64,000 nucleotides of DNA from Planctomycetaceae bacterium (GCA_021732845.1 JAKFUF010000080.1:1-64000), one strand, 5' to 3'; positions 40,897 through 49,885 are shown, numbered from the stretch's first letter. The notes: generated by a model from the letters alone, not told the origin. Made by a program: numbers and translations.

Positions 40897-42708
40897 TTAC
40901 GCCACGCGTGAGCGTGGGGCTTCGGCTTCAAAGTTGACGAGATTGCGAATGGCGTAGCTCGTGCGATCCTGCGACTCGAAGTAAGTTCGTACCGCGACTT
41001 CGCCCAAGGCACCCAGGCAGAAGAACTGCGTCCCGAGCATCGCCGAGAAGACACTGCCCAAAAGCAGCGGGTTGCCAGTCATATCGACACCGCTGATGAG
41101 CTTCATACCAATCGTCAGCAGACCGGCGAGCACACCCACGCCGACCGAGGCCAGGCCGAGATTGCCAAACAGCTTCATCGGGCTGACAAAGTATTGGGTC
41201 AGGAACTTCACGGTCAACAGGTCCAGCATCACGCGCACGGTGCGCGACAGGCCGTACTTGGACGTTCCGAACCGCCGGGGATGGTGCTTCGTCACCACTT
41301 CGACACAGCGGGCTCCGCGGTAGTGCGCCAGGATGGGGATGAAGCGGTGCATTTCGCCATACAGGTGCATGTCGCGGGCGATCTCGCGCCGCAGCACCTT
41401 GAGCGTGCATCCGAGGTCGTTCACGGGAAAACCGGTTGTCTTGGAAATAATGCGGTTGGCGATCATCGATGGCAGCCGCCGGTCGAGGAACCGGTCGTGC
41501 CGGTTCTTACGCCAACCGTGGACCAGGTCGTAACCCTGTTCCAGTTTCGCCAGCATCATCGGGATGTCGGTCGGATCGTTCTGCAGGTCGCCGTCCATCA
41601 GCACGATGGCATCGCCCGTGGCATGATGCAGCCCGGCGTTCATGGCGGCGGTCTGTCCAAAATTTCGACGGAACTGAATCAGCTTGACCCGCGTGTCGCG
41701 GCTGGCCAGTTCGCGCAACAGCGTGGTGGTGCCATCCGTCGAACCATCGTCAATCAGCACGATTTCAAAGGGCAGCCGCAGGCTCGTCAGCGTGGGCAGC
41801 AGCGCATCGTACAACCGGTTGACGTTGTCGCGTTCGTTGTACATCGGGACGACGATGGAAACGGAAGCCACGGGCCGCAAGGGCAGCACGCAGGGCAGCT
41901 CCGAATTCGCTTCGGTATCGAGTTCTTCTGCCTGCGGCTCTTGTTCGATTTCGGCGGTCGATGGTGTCTCAGCTCCGGACCAGCGGAGTTCCTGCCGGTC
42001 GAACCAGGCGCTGAGCGAAGTCTGGCCGAAGAAGCAGAGATACACCGCATAGCCGGCGGCCGAGCCCCACAGCGTGTCGCTCAAGAAATGCGAACCGACC
42101 TCGACGCGTTCAAACCCCACGAGGGCGGCGATCAACAGAAAGTACCAGCGGGCCTTGGGGAACAGCACCGCCAGACTCGCAGCCAGCGCGACGGCCGTGG
42201 CCGCATGCGCCGAGGGAAAACTCTGCCCCGCCGAACCGGCCGTGATTCCCGGAAACACAGCCCGAAACGACGCGTAGAACGGAGCGCCATTGGGGTTTTC
42301 GTACGGTCGGGCGCGGGCGATCGTCATCTTCAAGAGATTGGCCAGCATACCGCCGCCTGCGGCACACGCCGCCACGCGCGGGATCGTCCAGCGGCGACTG
42401 GGGCTGGCAACGACAAGGCCGCCCAAGACCAGCACGATGATGATGGCGTGGCCCAGGAGTTCCACATCCTCAAGGATGCCGCTCCACTTCCGCAGCACCT
42501 GCTCATGAACCAACTTGGAGCACAACTGAGCATCGACCAACAGGGCCAGCACGCCGAGAATCGCCAGCACGATCACGATGCGCCACCCGGCTTGAATGGG
42601 GGCGCTGGCGGACAGGGGAGCCACGAGTTGCGACTCACGCGAATCAGTTTGTGGGCTGAGTTCCGCGGAATTGGTGGCTTCACTCGTCGTGTGTGGCTCC
42701 ACAGCCAT
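40897..42708 (-). CDS. PAP2 phosphatase-GT2 glycosyltransferase fusion
   Basis: Predicted 603 aa. The N-terminal PAP2 domain spans roughly residues 45-215, with KMTIARARP, FPSAHAATA and GSHFLSDTLWG carrying the catalytic His and Asp residues. After a Glu-rich linker, the GT2 domain starts VSIVVPMYNERDN near 290, with DDGSTDGT and LMDGDLQNDP metal motifs, in the dolichyl-phosphate mannose synthase branch. Two or three C-terminal membrane helices end the chain. The fusion suggests a coupled job: dephosphorylating a polyprenyl diphosphate, then glycosylating the resulting polyprenyl phosphate. That is inference. ATG 42708 has GGGAGG 6 bp upstream. It is divergent from the YVTN propeller gene. 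Confidence 0.9.
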   Translation of the reverse strand: MAVEPHTTSEATNSAELSPQTDSRESQLVAPLSASAPIQAGWRIVIVLAILGVLALLVDAQLCSKLVHEQVLRKWSGILEDVELLGHAIIIVLVLGGLVVASPSRRWTIPRVAACAAGGGMLANLLKMTIARARPYENPNGAPFYASFRAVFPGITAGSAGQSFPSAHAATAVALAASLAVLFPKARWYFLLIAALVGFERVEVGSHFLSDTLWGSAAGYAVYLCFFGQTSLSAWFDRQELRWSGAETPSTAEIEQEPQAEELDTEANSELPCVLPLRPVASVSIVVPMYNERDNVNRLYDALLPTLTSLRLPFEIVLIDDGSTDGTTTLLRELASRDTRVKLIQFRRNFGQTAAMNAGLHHATGDAIVLMDGDLQNDPTDIPMMLAKLEQGYDLVHGWRKNRHDRFLDRRLPSMIANRIISKTTGFPVNDLGCTLKVLRREIARDMHLYGEMHRFIPILAHYRGARCVEVVTKHHPRRFGTSKYGLSRTVRVMLDLLTVKFLTQYFVSPMKLFGNLGLASVGVGVLAGLLTIGMKLISGVDMTGNPLLLGSVFSAMLGTQFFCLGALGEVAVRTYFESQDRTSYAIRNLVNFEAEAPRSRVA

Positions 42709-43109
42709 TGCGCCTCCCTGCGCCTCTGGTAGATGAGTTTTTGGCCTGGCATTGTGGGGCGAAGGCGATTCCGCCTTCCCCGAGTGGGCCAAACCAAGGC
42801 GTTGAATATCCAAACGCCCCCAGATGGTCAAGGTGGACAGGCCTGTACACACGGACAGATCGGACGGCTGGCTAGTTTTCAAAATCAGCCGGAACGCGTT
42901 AGCGTCCGGTTCCAGAATTTACGAGATCGCCGCTCTTTGGCACGGGTCGAACCGGGGCCTAACGGCCTCCGGCTGATTCGGCTTTCGCCAGCTTCAAAAA
43001 CTGGACAGCCCTGCAGACTGATAGGAGACGGTCGAAAAACGTGGCTCAAGATGGTATTGAACAGACCCAACACATCATCCATCCGGTGACATTCGAAAGC
43101 GGGCGACCG
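42709..43109. other. Divergent intergenic region with palindromic elements
   Basis: This 401-bp stretch separates the PAP2-GT2 gene and the YVTN gene. It holds a short hairpin GAAGGCG-ATTC-CGCCTTC (about 42761-42778) and the long CGTTAGCG-type palindrome (42883-42978). Promoters are not obvious. Confidence 0.5.
42883..42978. repeat. CGTTAGCG-type palindromic element
   Basis: The left arm (42883-42912), containing AATCAGCCGGAACGCGTTAG, is complementary to the right arm (42949-42978), containing GCCTCCGGCTGATT, with a few mismatches around a 36-bp spacer. The inner CGGAACGCGTTAGCGTCCGG is also self-complementary, so nested hairpins form. The sequence looks like a short interspersed palindromic repeat. 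Confidence 0.65.
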
Positions 43110-44297
43110 ATGAGCGCGAAACGGCAGAGAACGGCTTGGCTGATTGTTCTGGTGCTGGCGGGGCTGTGTCCCACGGCGGCAAACGCCCAGTTGATCATTT
43201 CGGGCAACGAACTCAAGATCGACCTGAACCCCGGACTGCCGACGGTCGTTCCCAACGCCGGCCCCGATTCCCTCTCACTGCTCGATTTCAGTGTGTTTCC
43301 GCCCAAGGTGCGGCACCTCTCCGGGATTCCCAACACCGTCATCGGGCCGCCATCGAACATCGCCATCACTCCGAATGGCCAACTGGCGCTGATTGCCAGT
43401 TCCCTCAAAGTCGAGGCTGGCGCGAAATTGACGGGCGTGCCTCCGGGCACCGTGCCAGACGCGACGGTTTTTGTCCTCGACCTGACTGTCGATCCTCCCA
43501 AGGTGATTGGTGAGGCGAAAACCGGAAGGCAACCGTCCGGAATTTCCATCACCCCCGATGGCAAACGCGCCCTCGTGGCCAACCGCAACGGCGGCAGCGT
43601 GACTGTCTTGAACATCGCGGGCAAGTCGGTCACCACCGGCGAGACCCTCGAATTGGCGAAGCCCGAAGACCAGGTTTCGGACGTGGCCATCAGTCCCGAC
43701 GGAAAGCTGGCGTTGGTCAGCGTCACCGAGGCCGGATACTTGGCGGTTGTCGACCTGACCGATGGCATCAAGTTGACCCCGCGCAAACTGGGTGTCTTTG
43801 GTCGTCCATACCGCTGCGTGATCACTCCCGACGGAGCGTTGGGCATCACCGCCGGGACCGGGCGCGGTGAGACGCCGGATACGGACGCGATCAGCATCGT
43901 GGACTTGAAGGCCAAGCCGATGCAGGTGGTCGATCACGTGCCCATCGGCTCCGGCCCCGAATCGTTTGAGATCAGCCCGGATGGCAAGTTGATTGCCGCC
44001 GTCCTGATGAACGGCTCCAACCTCGCGGCCGACGCTCCACAACGCACTCAAGAAGCATTGATCACCCTGCTGGCACGCCGCGGCAACACCTATGTCCGCG
44101 TGCAGCAACTGCCGACAGGCCGCATTCCGGAAGGCGTCGCATTCACCAGTGATGGTAAATATCTGGTGGTGCAATGCCACCCCGACCAGCAATTGCGGAT
44201 CTACAAGGTCAACGGGGAGAAAATCGAAGACACCGGCGAACGCGTGGCTGTTCCCGGTCGACCGTCCGCCCTGCGCGCAGCGATTCCAGGGCGGTGA
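43110..44297 (+). CDS. Secreted YVTN-type beta-propeller protein
   Basis: Predicted 395 aa. The signal peptide (AWLIVLVLAGLCPTAANAQ) is followed by repeated blades of the YVTN/lactonase type, with ITPDGKRALVANRNGGSVTV, ISPDGKLALVSV and ISPDGKLIAAVLMNG as clear units. The seven-bladed fold fits 6-phosphogluconolactonase-like or surface-layer propellers. I see no catalytic lactonase residues. ATG 43110 begins the signal sequence. It stands alone on the plus strand, divergent from the PAP2-GT2 gene, with about 690 bp of intergenic sequence behind it. Confidence 0.9.
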   Translation: MSAKRQRTAWLIVLVLAGLCPTAANAQLIISGNELKIDLNPGLPTVVPNAGPDSLSLLDFSVFPPKVRHLSGIPNTVIGPPSNIAITPNGQLALIASSLKVEAGAKLTGVPPGTVPDATVFVLDLTVDPPKVIGEAKTGRQPSGISITPDGKRALVANRNGGSVTVLNIAGKSVTTGETLELAKPEDQVSDVAISPDGKLALVSVTEAGYLAVVDLTDGIKLTPRKLGVFGRPYRCVITPDGALGITAGTGRGETPDTDAISIVDLKAKPMQVVDHVPIGSGPESFEISPDGKLIAAVLMNGSNLAADAPQRTQEALITLLARRGNTYVRVQQLPTGRIPEGVAFTSDGKYLVVQCHPDQQLRIYKVNGEKIEDTGERVAVPGRPSALRAAIPGR

Positions 44298-44985
44298 AGT
44301 GGGCGGTAAGGACCGTGGCAAGAATAACTGTCGACTTTTGACAAGCGGTACAGCCAATGAGCCATTGGGCCTTAGCCCACGGTTGGAGGATAATCGGAAG
44401 ACGCCAACGCCATGAACCGGACTGATGAATCTGCACTCAATCGGCGTCCATCCCAAGCAACTTCACCATGTTATTGTTGCCGCGATCTTAACGCGCCTCA
44501 CGGAATTTGGGACAGGATGAGAGAGAATGAAAAGGGATCAGGACCGGACAAAGAATAAAAGCACGCTTCAAGAGGCTGGCCGAAGGCCAGACTTAGGCAG
44601 CGAGACGGGGAACCACGAATTTTCACGAATAAGACGAATGTCACCAATTTACAACCAGCAGGATTCTATCGCCCGCCAAGGGGTGTGGCCAAACATTCTG
44701 GCAGCCCTAACCTGCAAGCTCGGTGCGGAGTTGCCAGTATTGTTGCCACTGTCCGCTGTCTTGAAGGGTTGTGAGAGCCCTTCACCAGACGCGGCAGCGG
44801 CCGGCATTTCTTCCCGCATTTGCGGCGTTTTTCGAGGGTCTTCTTCCGCCTGAGGAGCTTCTCCGCCTCGGTGATCACCGGAACCATCAGCAAAAGCAGG
44901 AACGTTTGGGCGTTCAATTTGGACGGTCGTGCATGTGGTTCTACACCAAGTGGAGCAGTCACGGACCAAGGAGGTTCGCTCCTTC
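44298..44985. other. Intergenic region with IS end and repeats
   Basis: About 690 bp between convergent genes. It contains a GGACAGGATGAGAG-type unit near 44508-44550 and the insertion-sequence end at 44679-44776. A 142-codon minus-strand frame across the rest (Arg/Lys-rich, LLLLMVPVITEAEKLLRRKK) has no recognised family. Confidence 0.5.
44679..44776 (-). mobile_element. Solo insertion-sequence end matching the transposase relic at 10.8-10.9 kb
   Basis: These 98 bp are the reverse complement of 10845-10942 with a single mismatch, covering the end of the transposase reading frame (SGQWQQYWQLRTE region) and the following non-coding GCCAGAATGTTTGGCCACAC. Only this end remains, so it marks a former insertion that was deleted or truncated. 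The near identity implies the two copies separated recently or were corrected by recombination. Confidence 0.8.
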
Positions 44986-46035
44986 TCAACCAAAAACCCG
45001 TGCCGGAATCCTTTCGCTGACCTCTTGTGCATAGGCGAACAGCGCCGGGGTGCCGCCGGTATGGACAAACACCAGCGTTTCGCCCGACTTCCACCGCCCC
45101 TTGCGAACATCGTCAATCAGGCCGGCCAGGGCTTTGCCGCTGTACATCGGATCAATCAAAATCCCCTCGGTTCGCGCCAGGAGTTGGAGGGCTTCGAGGC
45201 CATCGACAGAGCATTTGCCATAATCGGGGCCGATGTAGTCAAACGTGACATCCACTTTTGCGGGAGGAATTCGCAGGTCCAGGCCGACGAGCCGGCCGGC
45301 GGCTTCCGCGATGTGTGCCATGTCGGCCTGTGTGTCCCAAGGCCAGTTGATCGGGGCGATGTGGCGAATCGGTTTGTTCCAACCGAGCGCGGCCGCGCCC
45401 ATCTCCAGCCCGGCACCCGTCGACCCTGCCGAACTCCCATACAGGGCATCCGCCTCGATTCCCAGCGTCTCCGACTGCTCGAAAATCTCCGCCAGGCAAA
45501 TGGCGTAGCTGACCGCCGCCAGTGGCTTCACCCGTTCCTTGTCCCAAAAATAGACCTTGCGGCCCTTCTGCCGCTGCCGTTCGGCCTCTTCCGCAATGCG
45601 AATATCGAGCGCGGGGCCAATCCGCTCGTCGACAATCTTGATCTGCGCGCCGACGAGATGATCGATCAGCAAATTCCCTTGTAGTGGCTCAGGCCCCGTG
45701 CTTGGTCCCCCACGGCCCAGCACAAGCAGGCAGTCGAGGCCCACTTTGGCACAAGCGGCAGCGGTTTGCCGGCAGTTGTTGCTCTGGACCCCGGCACCCC
45801 AGACGAAGATATCCGCCCCTTGAGCCAAGGCATCGCCAATCAGGAATTCGTTGTGGCGCGTCTTGTTGCCACCGAAGACAAGTCCGGTGCAGTCATCGCG
45901 CTTGATGAAGATTCGCGGCCCGCCCAAAGCGGCCGTGAGCCGCGGCAGAAATTCGAGCGGCGTGGGGTAGTGCCCGAGAAGCGTCCGGGGCAGACGGGCG
46001 ATGGCGTCGCGAAGTTGCAGGGTCGTGAGGGGCAT
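44986..46035 (-). CDS. D-cysteine desulfhydrase/ACC deaminase-family PLP enzyme
   Basis: Predicted 349 aa. The PLP Lys is in FGGNKTRHNEF near residue 58, the phosphate-binding loop is GSSAGSTGAGLEMG near residue 205, and the C-terminal VFVHTGGTPALFAY closes the site. The length and motifs fit fold-type II enzymes that release ammonia from D-cysteine or 1-aminocyclopropane-1-carboxylate. The typical ACC-deaminase residues cannot be distinguished from D-cysteine desulfhydrase by eye. ATG 46035 begins MPLTTLQLRDAI. It is transcribed toward the repeat-rich intergenic region. Confidence 0.9.
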   Translation of the reverse strand: MPLTTLQLRDAIARLPRTLLGHYPTPLEFLPRLTAALGGPRIFIKRDDCTGLVFGGNKTRHNEFLIGDALAQGADIFVWGAGVQSNNCRQTAAACAKVGLDCLLVLGRGGPSTGPEPLQGNLLIDHLVGAQIKIVDERIGPALDIRIAEEAERQRQKGRKVYFWDKERVKPLAAVSYAICLAEIFEQSETLGIEADALYGSSAGSTGAGLEMGAAALGWNKPIRHIAPINWPWDTQADMAHIAEAAGRLVGLDLRIPPAKVDVTFDYIGPDYGKCSVDGLEALQLLARTEGILIDPMYSGKALAGLIDDVRKGRWKSGETLVFVHTGGTPALFAYAQEVSERIPARVFG

Positions 46036-46212
46036 GCGAAGGTTTTTGATGCGATTCGATGGCGGCCAATCCAAACGGCCGCGTCATCGTATCAGATCAT
46101 CAAGAAACCGTCTCCAACTCGTCCAGTGCGAAATTCGCCGGGACACGTGCCATTGAGGGGCACCAATGCGGTTTGCACGGGATCCCGTGGCAGTGTCCCG
46201 GGATTTCGCCGT

Positions 46213-46560
46213 TTAGTTGACCTTCCCCATGAACCGTCCGCCGCTCAGGAACATCCCGCCCTCCTGCGGGTCGCACCATTCGAGGTTGACCTTATATTCA
46301 AACTCGCGGGTGTCGCTGGCCAGCTTCACCAGGATCTCGCCGGGCCGCACCGCGCCGCGATGGATGAGCCCAATGCCGGTGCGGCTGATCTCGCGGGTCA
46401 TCGCCGAGACCGTGTTCCCGCGGTCCGTCGTGATCTCGGCGGGAACCGACAGTTCGATCCGTTCGACCTGGCGATTGTGTTCGTCATCCGACTTGCCGAT
46501 GTTCTCGAGAATCCGCTTGAGATCCTCCACGGATGGCCGTCCCCAAGGATCAGTCGACAT
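46213..46560 (-). CDS. PilZ-domain protein
   Basis: Predicted 115 aa. After a short charged N-terminus (RQVERIEL), the PilZ beta-barrel follows, with EISRTGIGLIH as the (D/N)xSxxG cyclic-di-GMP motif (Ser-Arg-Thr-Gly form) and GEILVKL, VNLEWCDPQEGGMFLSG as the later strands. An upstream RxxxR-type arginine pair is weak. It may bind cyclic-di-GMP, or may be a degenerate adaptor. ATG 46560 is well placed before the first strand. It forms a short separate transcription unit. Confidence 0.85.
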   Translation of the reverse strand: MSTDPWGRPSVEDLKRILENIGKSDDEHNRQVERIELSVPAEITTDRGNTVSAMTREISRTGIGLIHRGAVRPGEILVKLASDTREFEYKVNLEWCDPQEGGMFLSGGRFMGKVN

Positions 46561-46964
46561 GAATCACAAGCTCCTGCCCGCAGTAATGAGTTGTTGGAAA
46601 CATCCTTCCGCCCAAACGTACGTCAGAAATCCTCTTCCGGAATGCCGATTCGATCGCTGCCAGTCTCCCCTCGTGGGGATCTTTGGGATTGAGCCAGATC
46701 TGCCGACTTTGCCGGGTGGTATCTGCCGGAGGCGACAAACGCCTCCGCCGCTCTGGTCGCTCAGCGAACGGCCGGTGCGCCAAACACCCAATGCGCTCAC
46801 CAATGCCCAGAGGCGTGCCAACCGCAAAGTAAAGCGAGAAAAGACCTTAACGCGCCACCCAGAATTGTCGAAGGCGTGGCGCGATTGTTGCTGTTTCCCA
46901 AGGCGGAACAAAGCAAACCGGCAGCGTTGGCCAGGTTGATCAACACCTAGAACGGAGAACGATC
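46561..46964. other. Divergent intergenic region
   Basis: About 400 bp between the PilZ gene and the Gly/Tyr-rich gene. Minus-strand frames through it show no family motif. The only clear signal is GGAGAACG 6-7 bp before the ATG at 46965. Confidence 0.4.
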
Positions 46965-47228
46965 ATGAAACGCCGGATCATTGCGACTGTGTTGGGTACG
47001 GCCATGTTTGCTGGTCTGTTCGCGCCGTCGACGGCAGAAGCACGCTGGTATCGGGGAGGTGGGTTCTATGGGCCACGATTCGGCATCCGCATTGGGCCGG
47101 GCTACGGATACTACGGCGGCGGCTATGGTTACGGCTACGGCCGGAGCTACTATCGCCCGTATTACGGTGGCTACTATGGCGGATACAATGGTGGCTATTA
47201 CGCGACTCCGTACTACTACGGCTGGTAG
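46965..47228 (+). CDS. Small secreted Gly/Tyr-rich protein
   Basis: Predicted 87 aa. A signal peptide (RRIIATVLGTAMFAGLFAPS) is followed by a mature part made almost only of Gly and Tyr, with repeated YYGGYYGG and GYGYG runs and no Cys. Such chains are usually disordered or form surface or matrix material. The ribosome site GGAGAACG is close to the ATG and a strong terminator follows. I see no enzyme domain. Planctomycetes encode many small secreted proteins of this composition. Confidence 0.82.
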   Translation: MKRRIIATVLGTAMFAGLFAPSTAEARWYRGGGFYGPRFGIRIGPGYGYYGGGYGYGYGRSYYRPYYGGYYGGYNGGYYATPYYYGW

Positions 47229-47244
47229 CCATCAAAGGCCGCAA

Positions 47245-47282
47245 AGCGGCGTTCAAATCATGGACGCCGCTGTTGTTTTTTG
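47245..47282 (+). terminator. Rho-independent terminator after the Gly/Tyr-rich gene
   Basis: AGCGGCGT (47245-47252) pairs perfectly with ACGCCGCT (47264-47271), an 8-bp stem with an 11-nt loop, followed by GTTGTTTTTTGG. It lies 16 bp after the stop codon. Confidence 0.8.
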
Positions 47283-47402
47283 GCCGACGTTCCGATTGTT
47301 CCGGCGCGCTCGCCACGGTGAAAGCGCCCGATCTTGGTTGTGCCGATACCTCAAGTTGTGCCTGCTTGCTCGTCAGACACAATCCTGCCTTGAGGAATCT
47401 TC

Positions 47403-47705
47403 ATGACCGAGATCGAAGCCCAGAAGCGTCTGGAACAAGTGCAGAACCTGCCGGATCTCCGCGCTTTCGTTCACCAAACCCTGTGCGACCGCGAGAACAT
47501 TCTTCTGGAGCAGTTTCCCCTTAAAGAGCTGACGCTCACCAAAGCCGGACGCCAGTGCGGCTGGCAATTCGCCGTCCAAGGCCCCCGCAGCGTGCGGTTG
47601 CAGGCCATCTGGGACGCAGACCATAATCTCCTCTACTTCTACGATGCCCGCGGCACCCGGTTTTTGAAACTGCGGCTACCGCAACGCATTCCCGCGGCCG
47701 CATGA
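47403..47705 (+). CDS. Small hypothetical protein
   Basis: Predicted 100 aa, not recognised. It starts with a helical, acidic region (IEAQKRLEQVQNLPDL), continues with a Lys-containing middle (EQFPLKELTLTKAGR) and a beta-rich end (GPRSVRLQAIWDADHNLLYF). The composition is that of a soluble cytoplasmic protein. The ATG at 47403 begins right after a TCTTC region and no clear Shine-Dalgarno. It is followed by the CATTGGTCATTG repeat and the SET-domain gene. Confidence 0.6.
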   Translation: MTEIEAQKRLEQVQNLPDLRAFVHQTLCDRENILLEQFPLKELTLTKAGRQCGWQFAVQGPRSVRLQAIWDADHNLLYFYDARGTRFLKLRLPQRIPAAA

Positions 47706-47709
47706 GGGG

Positions 47710-47824
47710 AATGCTCCAATGACCAATGAATCAATGACCAATGGGGGGATCAGCAGTTCTTGGTTCGTTCCTGACGCTCAAATTCCACAAGATTGGTCAT
47801 TGGGACATTGGTCATTGATTCATT
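47710..47824. repeat. CATTGGTCATTG-type intergenic palindrome, copy 2
   Basis: The left arm (47710-47743, AATGCTCCAATGACCAATGA and on) and right arm (47792-47824, ATTGGTCATTGGGACATTGG and on) are inverted copies around a 48-bp spacer. The right arm runs into the start of the SET-domain gene, whose candidate TTG start codons lie inside it. Confidence 0.75.
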
Positions 47825-48293
47825 CGCGCCAGCGCCGCTCCTCGAAATCGCTCCCAGCGACATTGGCCTCGGTGTGTTTGCCCGCGAGCCGATTGTTGAA
47901 GGCCACACGATCTGCGTGTTGCGCGGGCCATTGTTGAACCTGCAGGAGGTGCGGGCGAAAGGGGCGGCGGCAGGCAATGTTCTGCAAGTTGGGACCAACC
48001 GCTACCTCGACCTTGAGCCACCGGGACGCTACCTCAACCATGCCTGCGTCCCGAATGCTGGCCTGCGCGATGACACCCGGCTGGTGGCCTTGAGCCACAT
48101 TCCCGCGGATACGGAAATCCGTTTCGACTATTCCACCACCATTGGCGATGGCTGGACGATGCCGTGCGCGTGTGGAGCCGTCGGCTGCCGCGGTAAAATC
48201 GCGGCGTTCCAATGTCTTCCGGCGGAATTGCGCCAGCGCTATCTCACTTGGGACATCGTTCAGCGGTTCCTGTGGCAGGAACTCGGTGCCTGA
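47808..48293 (+). CDS. SET-domain protein
   Basis: Predicted 161 aa from the TTG at 47808 (the frame is open to 47793). The SET landmarks are present: GLGVFAREPIVEGHTI, RYLNHACVPNAGL (the NHSCxPN motif), EIRFDYSTT and a post-SET-like CACGAVGCRG with three Cys. Such bacterial SET proteins are generally lysine methyltransferases of unknown substrate. There is no ATG before the first conserved strand. Start codons lie inside the CATTGGTCATTG repeat, so the repeat supplies the translation start. This makes the N-terminus uncertain. Confidence 0.85.
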   Translation: MVIDSFAPAPLLEIAPSDIGLGVFAREPIVEGHTICVLRGPLLNLQEVRAKGAAAGNVLQVGTNRYLDLEPPGRYLNHACVPNAGLRDDTRLVALSHIPADTEIRFDYSTTIGDGWTMPCACGAVGCRGKIAAFQCLPAELRQRYLTWDIVQRFLWQELGA

Positions 48294-48315
48294 AAGGGTA
48301 GAGGACCAGCGGATC

Positions 48316-49782
48316 TCATTTCGGCGGCAACGGCAGCGGCACTGGTGTCGGGGGCTGAATCACGTATTCAAACTCCTGACCGCGGTTGACGATGATCGTG
48401 AGATCCATCGCGGACTGCATCTCCGACGCGTTTCCAAACCAGAACTGCATGTCCCAAATGCCGCAGGTGTAGCGCCATTCGATGTTCTCGCCAGAAGCGG
48501 CTTTTCCACGCAGAATCAGGCTGTCGTTGGGACCAAGGCCCGTCGGCTGACGCATGGCAATAAATGGCAGTTTGCAGTCCACCGTCAGCGCACAGACGCC
48601 ACCTTTCGCTTTCCCTTCCACTTGCCCTGGAATGCCAAACGGCTGCATGGAGGCACTGGAAGAGCCCTCGCCGGTCGACGAAACGCTGACCGAATGTTTG
48701 ATCTTGCCCCGTCCGCTGAACAACAGTTCGATCGCGACGCCATCCACCTTCAGCGTCTGGCCAAGCATAAGCACCTTGTCGGTCTCTGGCAGACTCATGG
48801 CGGGCACGACTGCGGTCACTAGTGGCTCAAATTTGGCAGACTCTTTGCGACTTGCCTGAAGCCTGACTGACCACGGCTCCTTCGGGGACAGATCACTGTT
48901 CCAGGCATAACTCTTGTTGCCAAAGGGATCTGAAACCTGATTCAGCCCGAACTGCCATTCAACGGTCGGTTTTCCCTGCCAGAGAATCTCGGCGTCAACC
49001 TGCAGGTTGAGCGGGCTTCGAAACGGCTTGAGAGGTGCATTCCAGTCTTCATACGGCGACTCTTTCGCCACGAGTGACTTCAGCGTGAGTGCCAGATCCC
49101 CCTTGATTTTGGTCGAGGGCAGTGACTCAGGTTTCAGCTCGACTGGGGGCGGCCCGGCTGGCATTGGCACATTGAACGTGGCAACCAGAACATCCGTCGC
49201 GTTGTACACCTTGAGTTCAAATGTGCCATCGTCCCGTGGCCGGAAGACCCGCATCTGGCTATGGCCAATGTGATACGGGTGGCTCGGCTCCGACTTCAGC
49301 GGTCGTGTCCCGCCGCGGCTGCTTGAACCATATTCGCTGAAGTCCTCCAAGTAGGCGGCAGTGTCAATAAAGGCGACGCCATTCTTGTCGGTGCCAACCG
49401 AATGCTTCCACCAGTCAAAATCCAGGTATCTGCCGCTCTTGGCATCGCGCCGCGTAAACCACAACACCAGGCGTTCGTCGCCATTCCCATGTGCATAATG
49501 CTGGAAGGATCGCACACGCTGGCCAAAGATGTACGGCCAGACTGGGAATTTCATGTCAAAGTTGTGGCGTGCCGTGCCGCGCGTGACCTTCTCCAATCGT
49601 AGTATGGAGCCGTCGGGCAGGACCCTGGCATTATCGGGCTGCAGCGTGGCCGGTTCGAACCACAGCGCCACAGCCAATATCCCTACGAACCCCAGCGGCA
49701 GCAGAATGCTGGCGAGGATCGTCAATACCCACGGCGAGATCCGCAAAGTTCGTGGCTCGGGCACAGCCGACGTTTCGTTCAT
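48316..49782 (-). CDS. Membrane-anchored hypothetical protein
   Basis: Predicted 488 aa, not recognised. One membrane helix (about residues 17-40, VLTILASILLPLGFVGILAV) follows a short cytoplasmic N-terminus; the remaining 440 residues are beta-rich and extracytoplasmic. Two Trp-rich strands (WPYIFGQRV, FDWWKHSVG) and repeated beta strands with GxxxL patterns suggest sandwich domains. ATG 49782 begins MNETSAVPE. No enzyme motif is visible. It is convergent with the SET-domain gene. Confidence 0.7.
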   Translation of the reverse strand: MNETSAVPEPRTLRISPWVLTILASILLPLGFVGILAVALWFEPATLQPDNARVLPDGSILRLEKVTRGTARHNFDMKFPVWPYIFGQRVRSFQHYAHGNGDERLVLWFTRRDAKSGRYLDFDWWKHSVGTDKNGVAFIDTAAYLEDFSEYGSSSRGGTRPLKSEPSHPYHIGHSQMRVFRPRDDGTFELKVYNATDVLVATFNVPMPAGPPPVELKPESLPSTKIKGDLALTLKSLVAKESPYEDWNAPLKPFRSPLNLQVDAEILWQGKPTVEWQFGLNQVSDPFGNKSYAWNSDLSPKEPWSVRLQASRKESAKFEPLVTAVVPAMSLPETDKVLMLGQTLKVDGVAIELLFSGRGKIKHSVSVSSTGEGSSSASMQPFGIPGQVEGKAKGGVCALTVDCKLPFIAMRQPTGLGPNDSLILRGKAASGENIEWRYTCGIWDMQFWFGNASEMQSAMDLTIIVNRGQEFEYVIQPPTPVPLPLPPK

Positions 49783-49885
49783 TCCTGCGGACTCCTCAAC
49801 TTCGCCTTGGGGGGACACGACAGATCAACGGCCCCGCCGAACTCTTGGATCAATCGAACCTGGCGATTTGCCCCATCGTGATTGT

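Noticed and set aside
41194-42732. 512-codon plus-strand frame
   Set aside because: Antisense to the PAP2-GT2 fusion; no domain on this strand.
44666-45094. 142-codon minus-strand frame across the insertion-sequence end
   Set aside because: It mixes several frames of a repeat and the flank of the D-cysteine desulfhydrase gene; no domain is recognisable.
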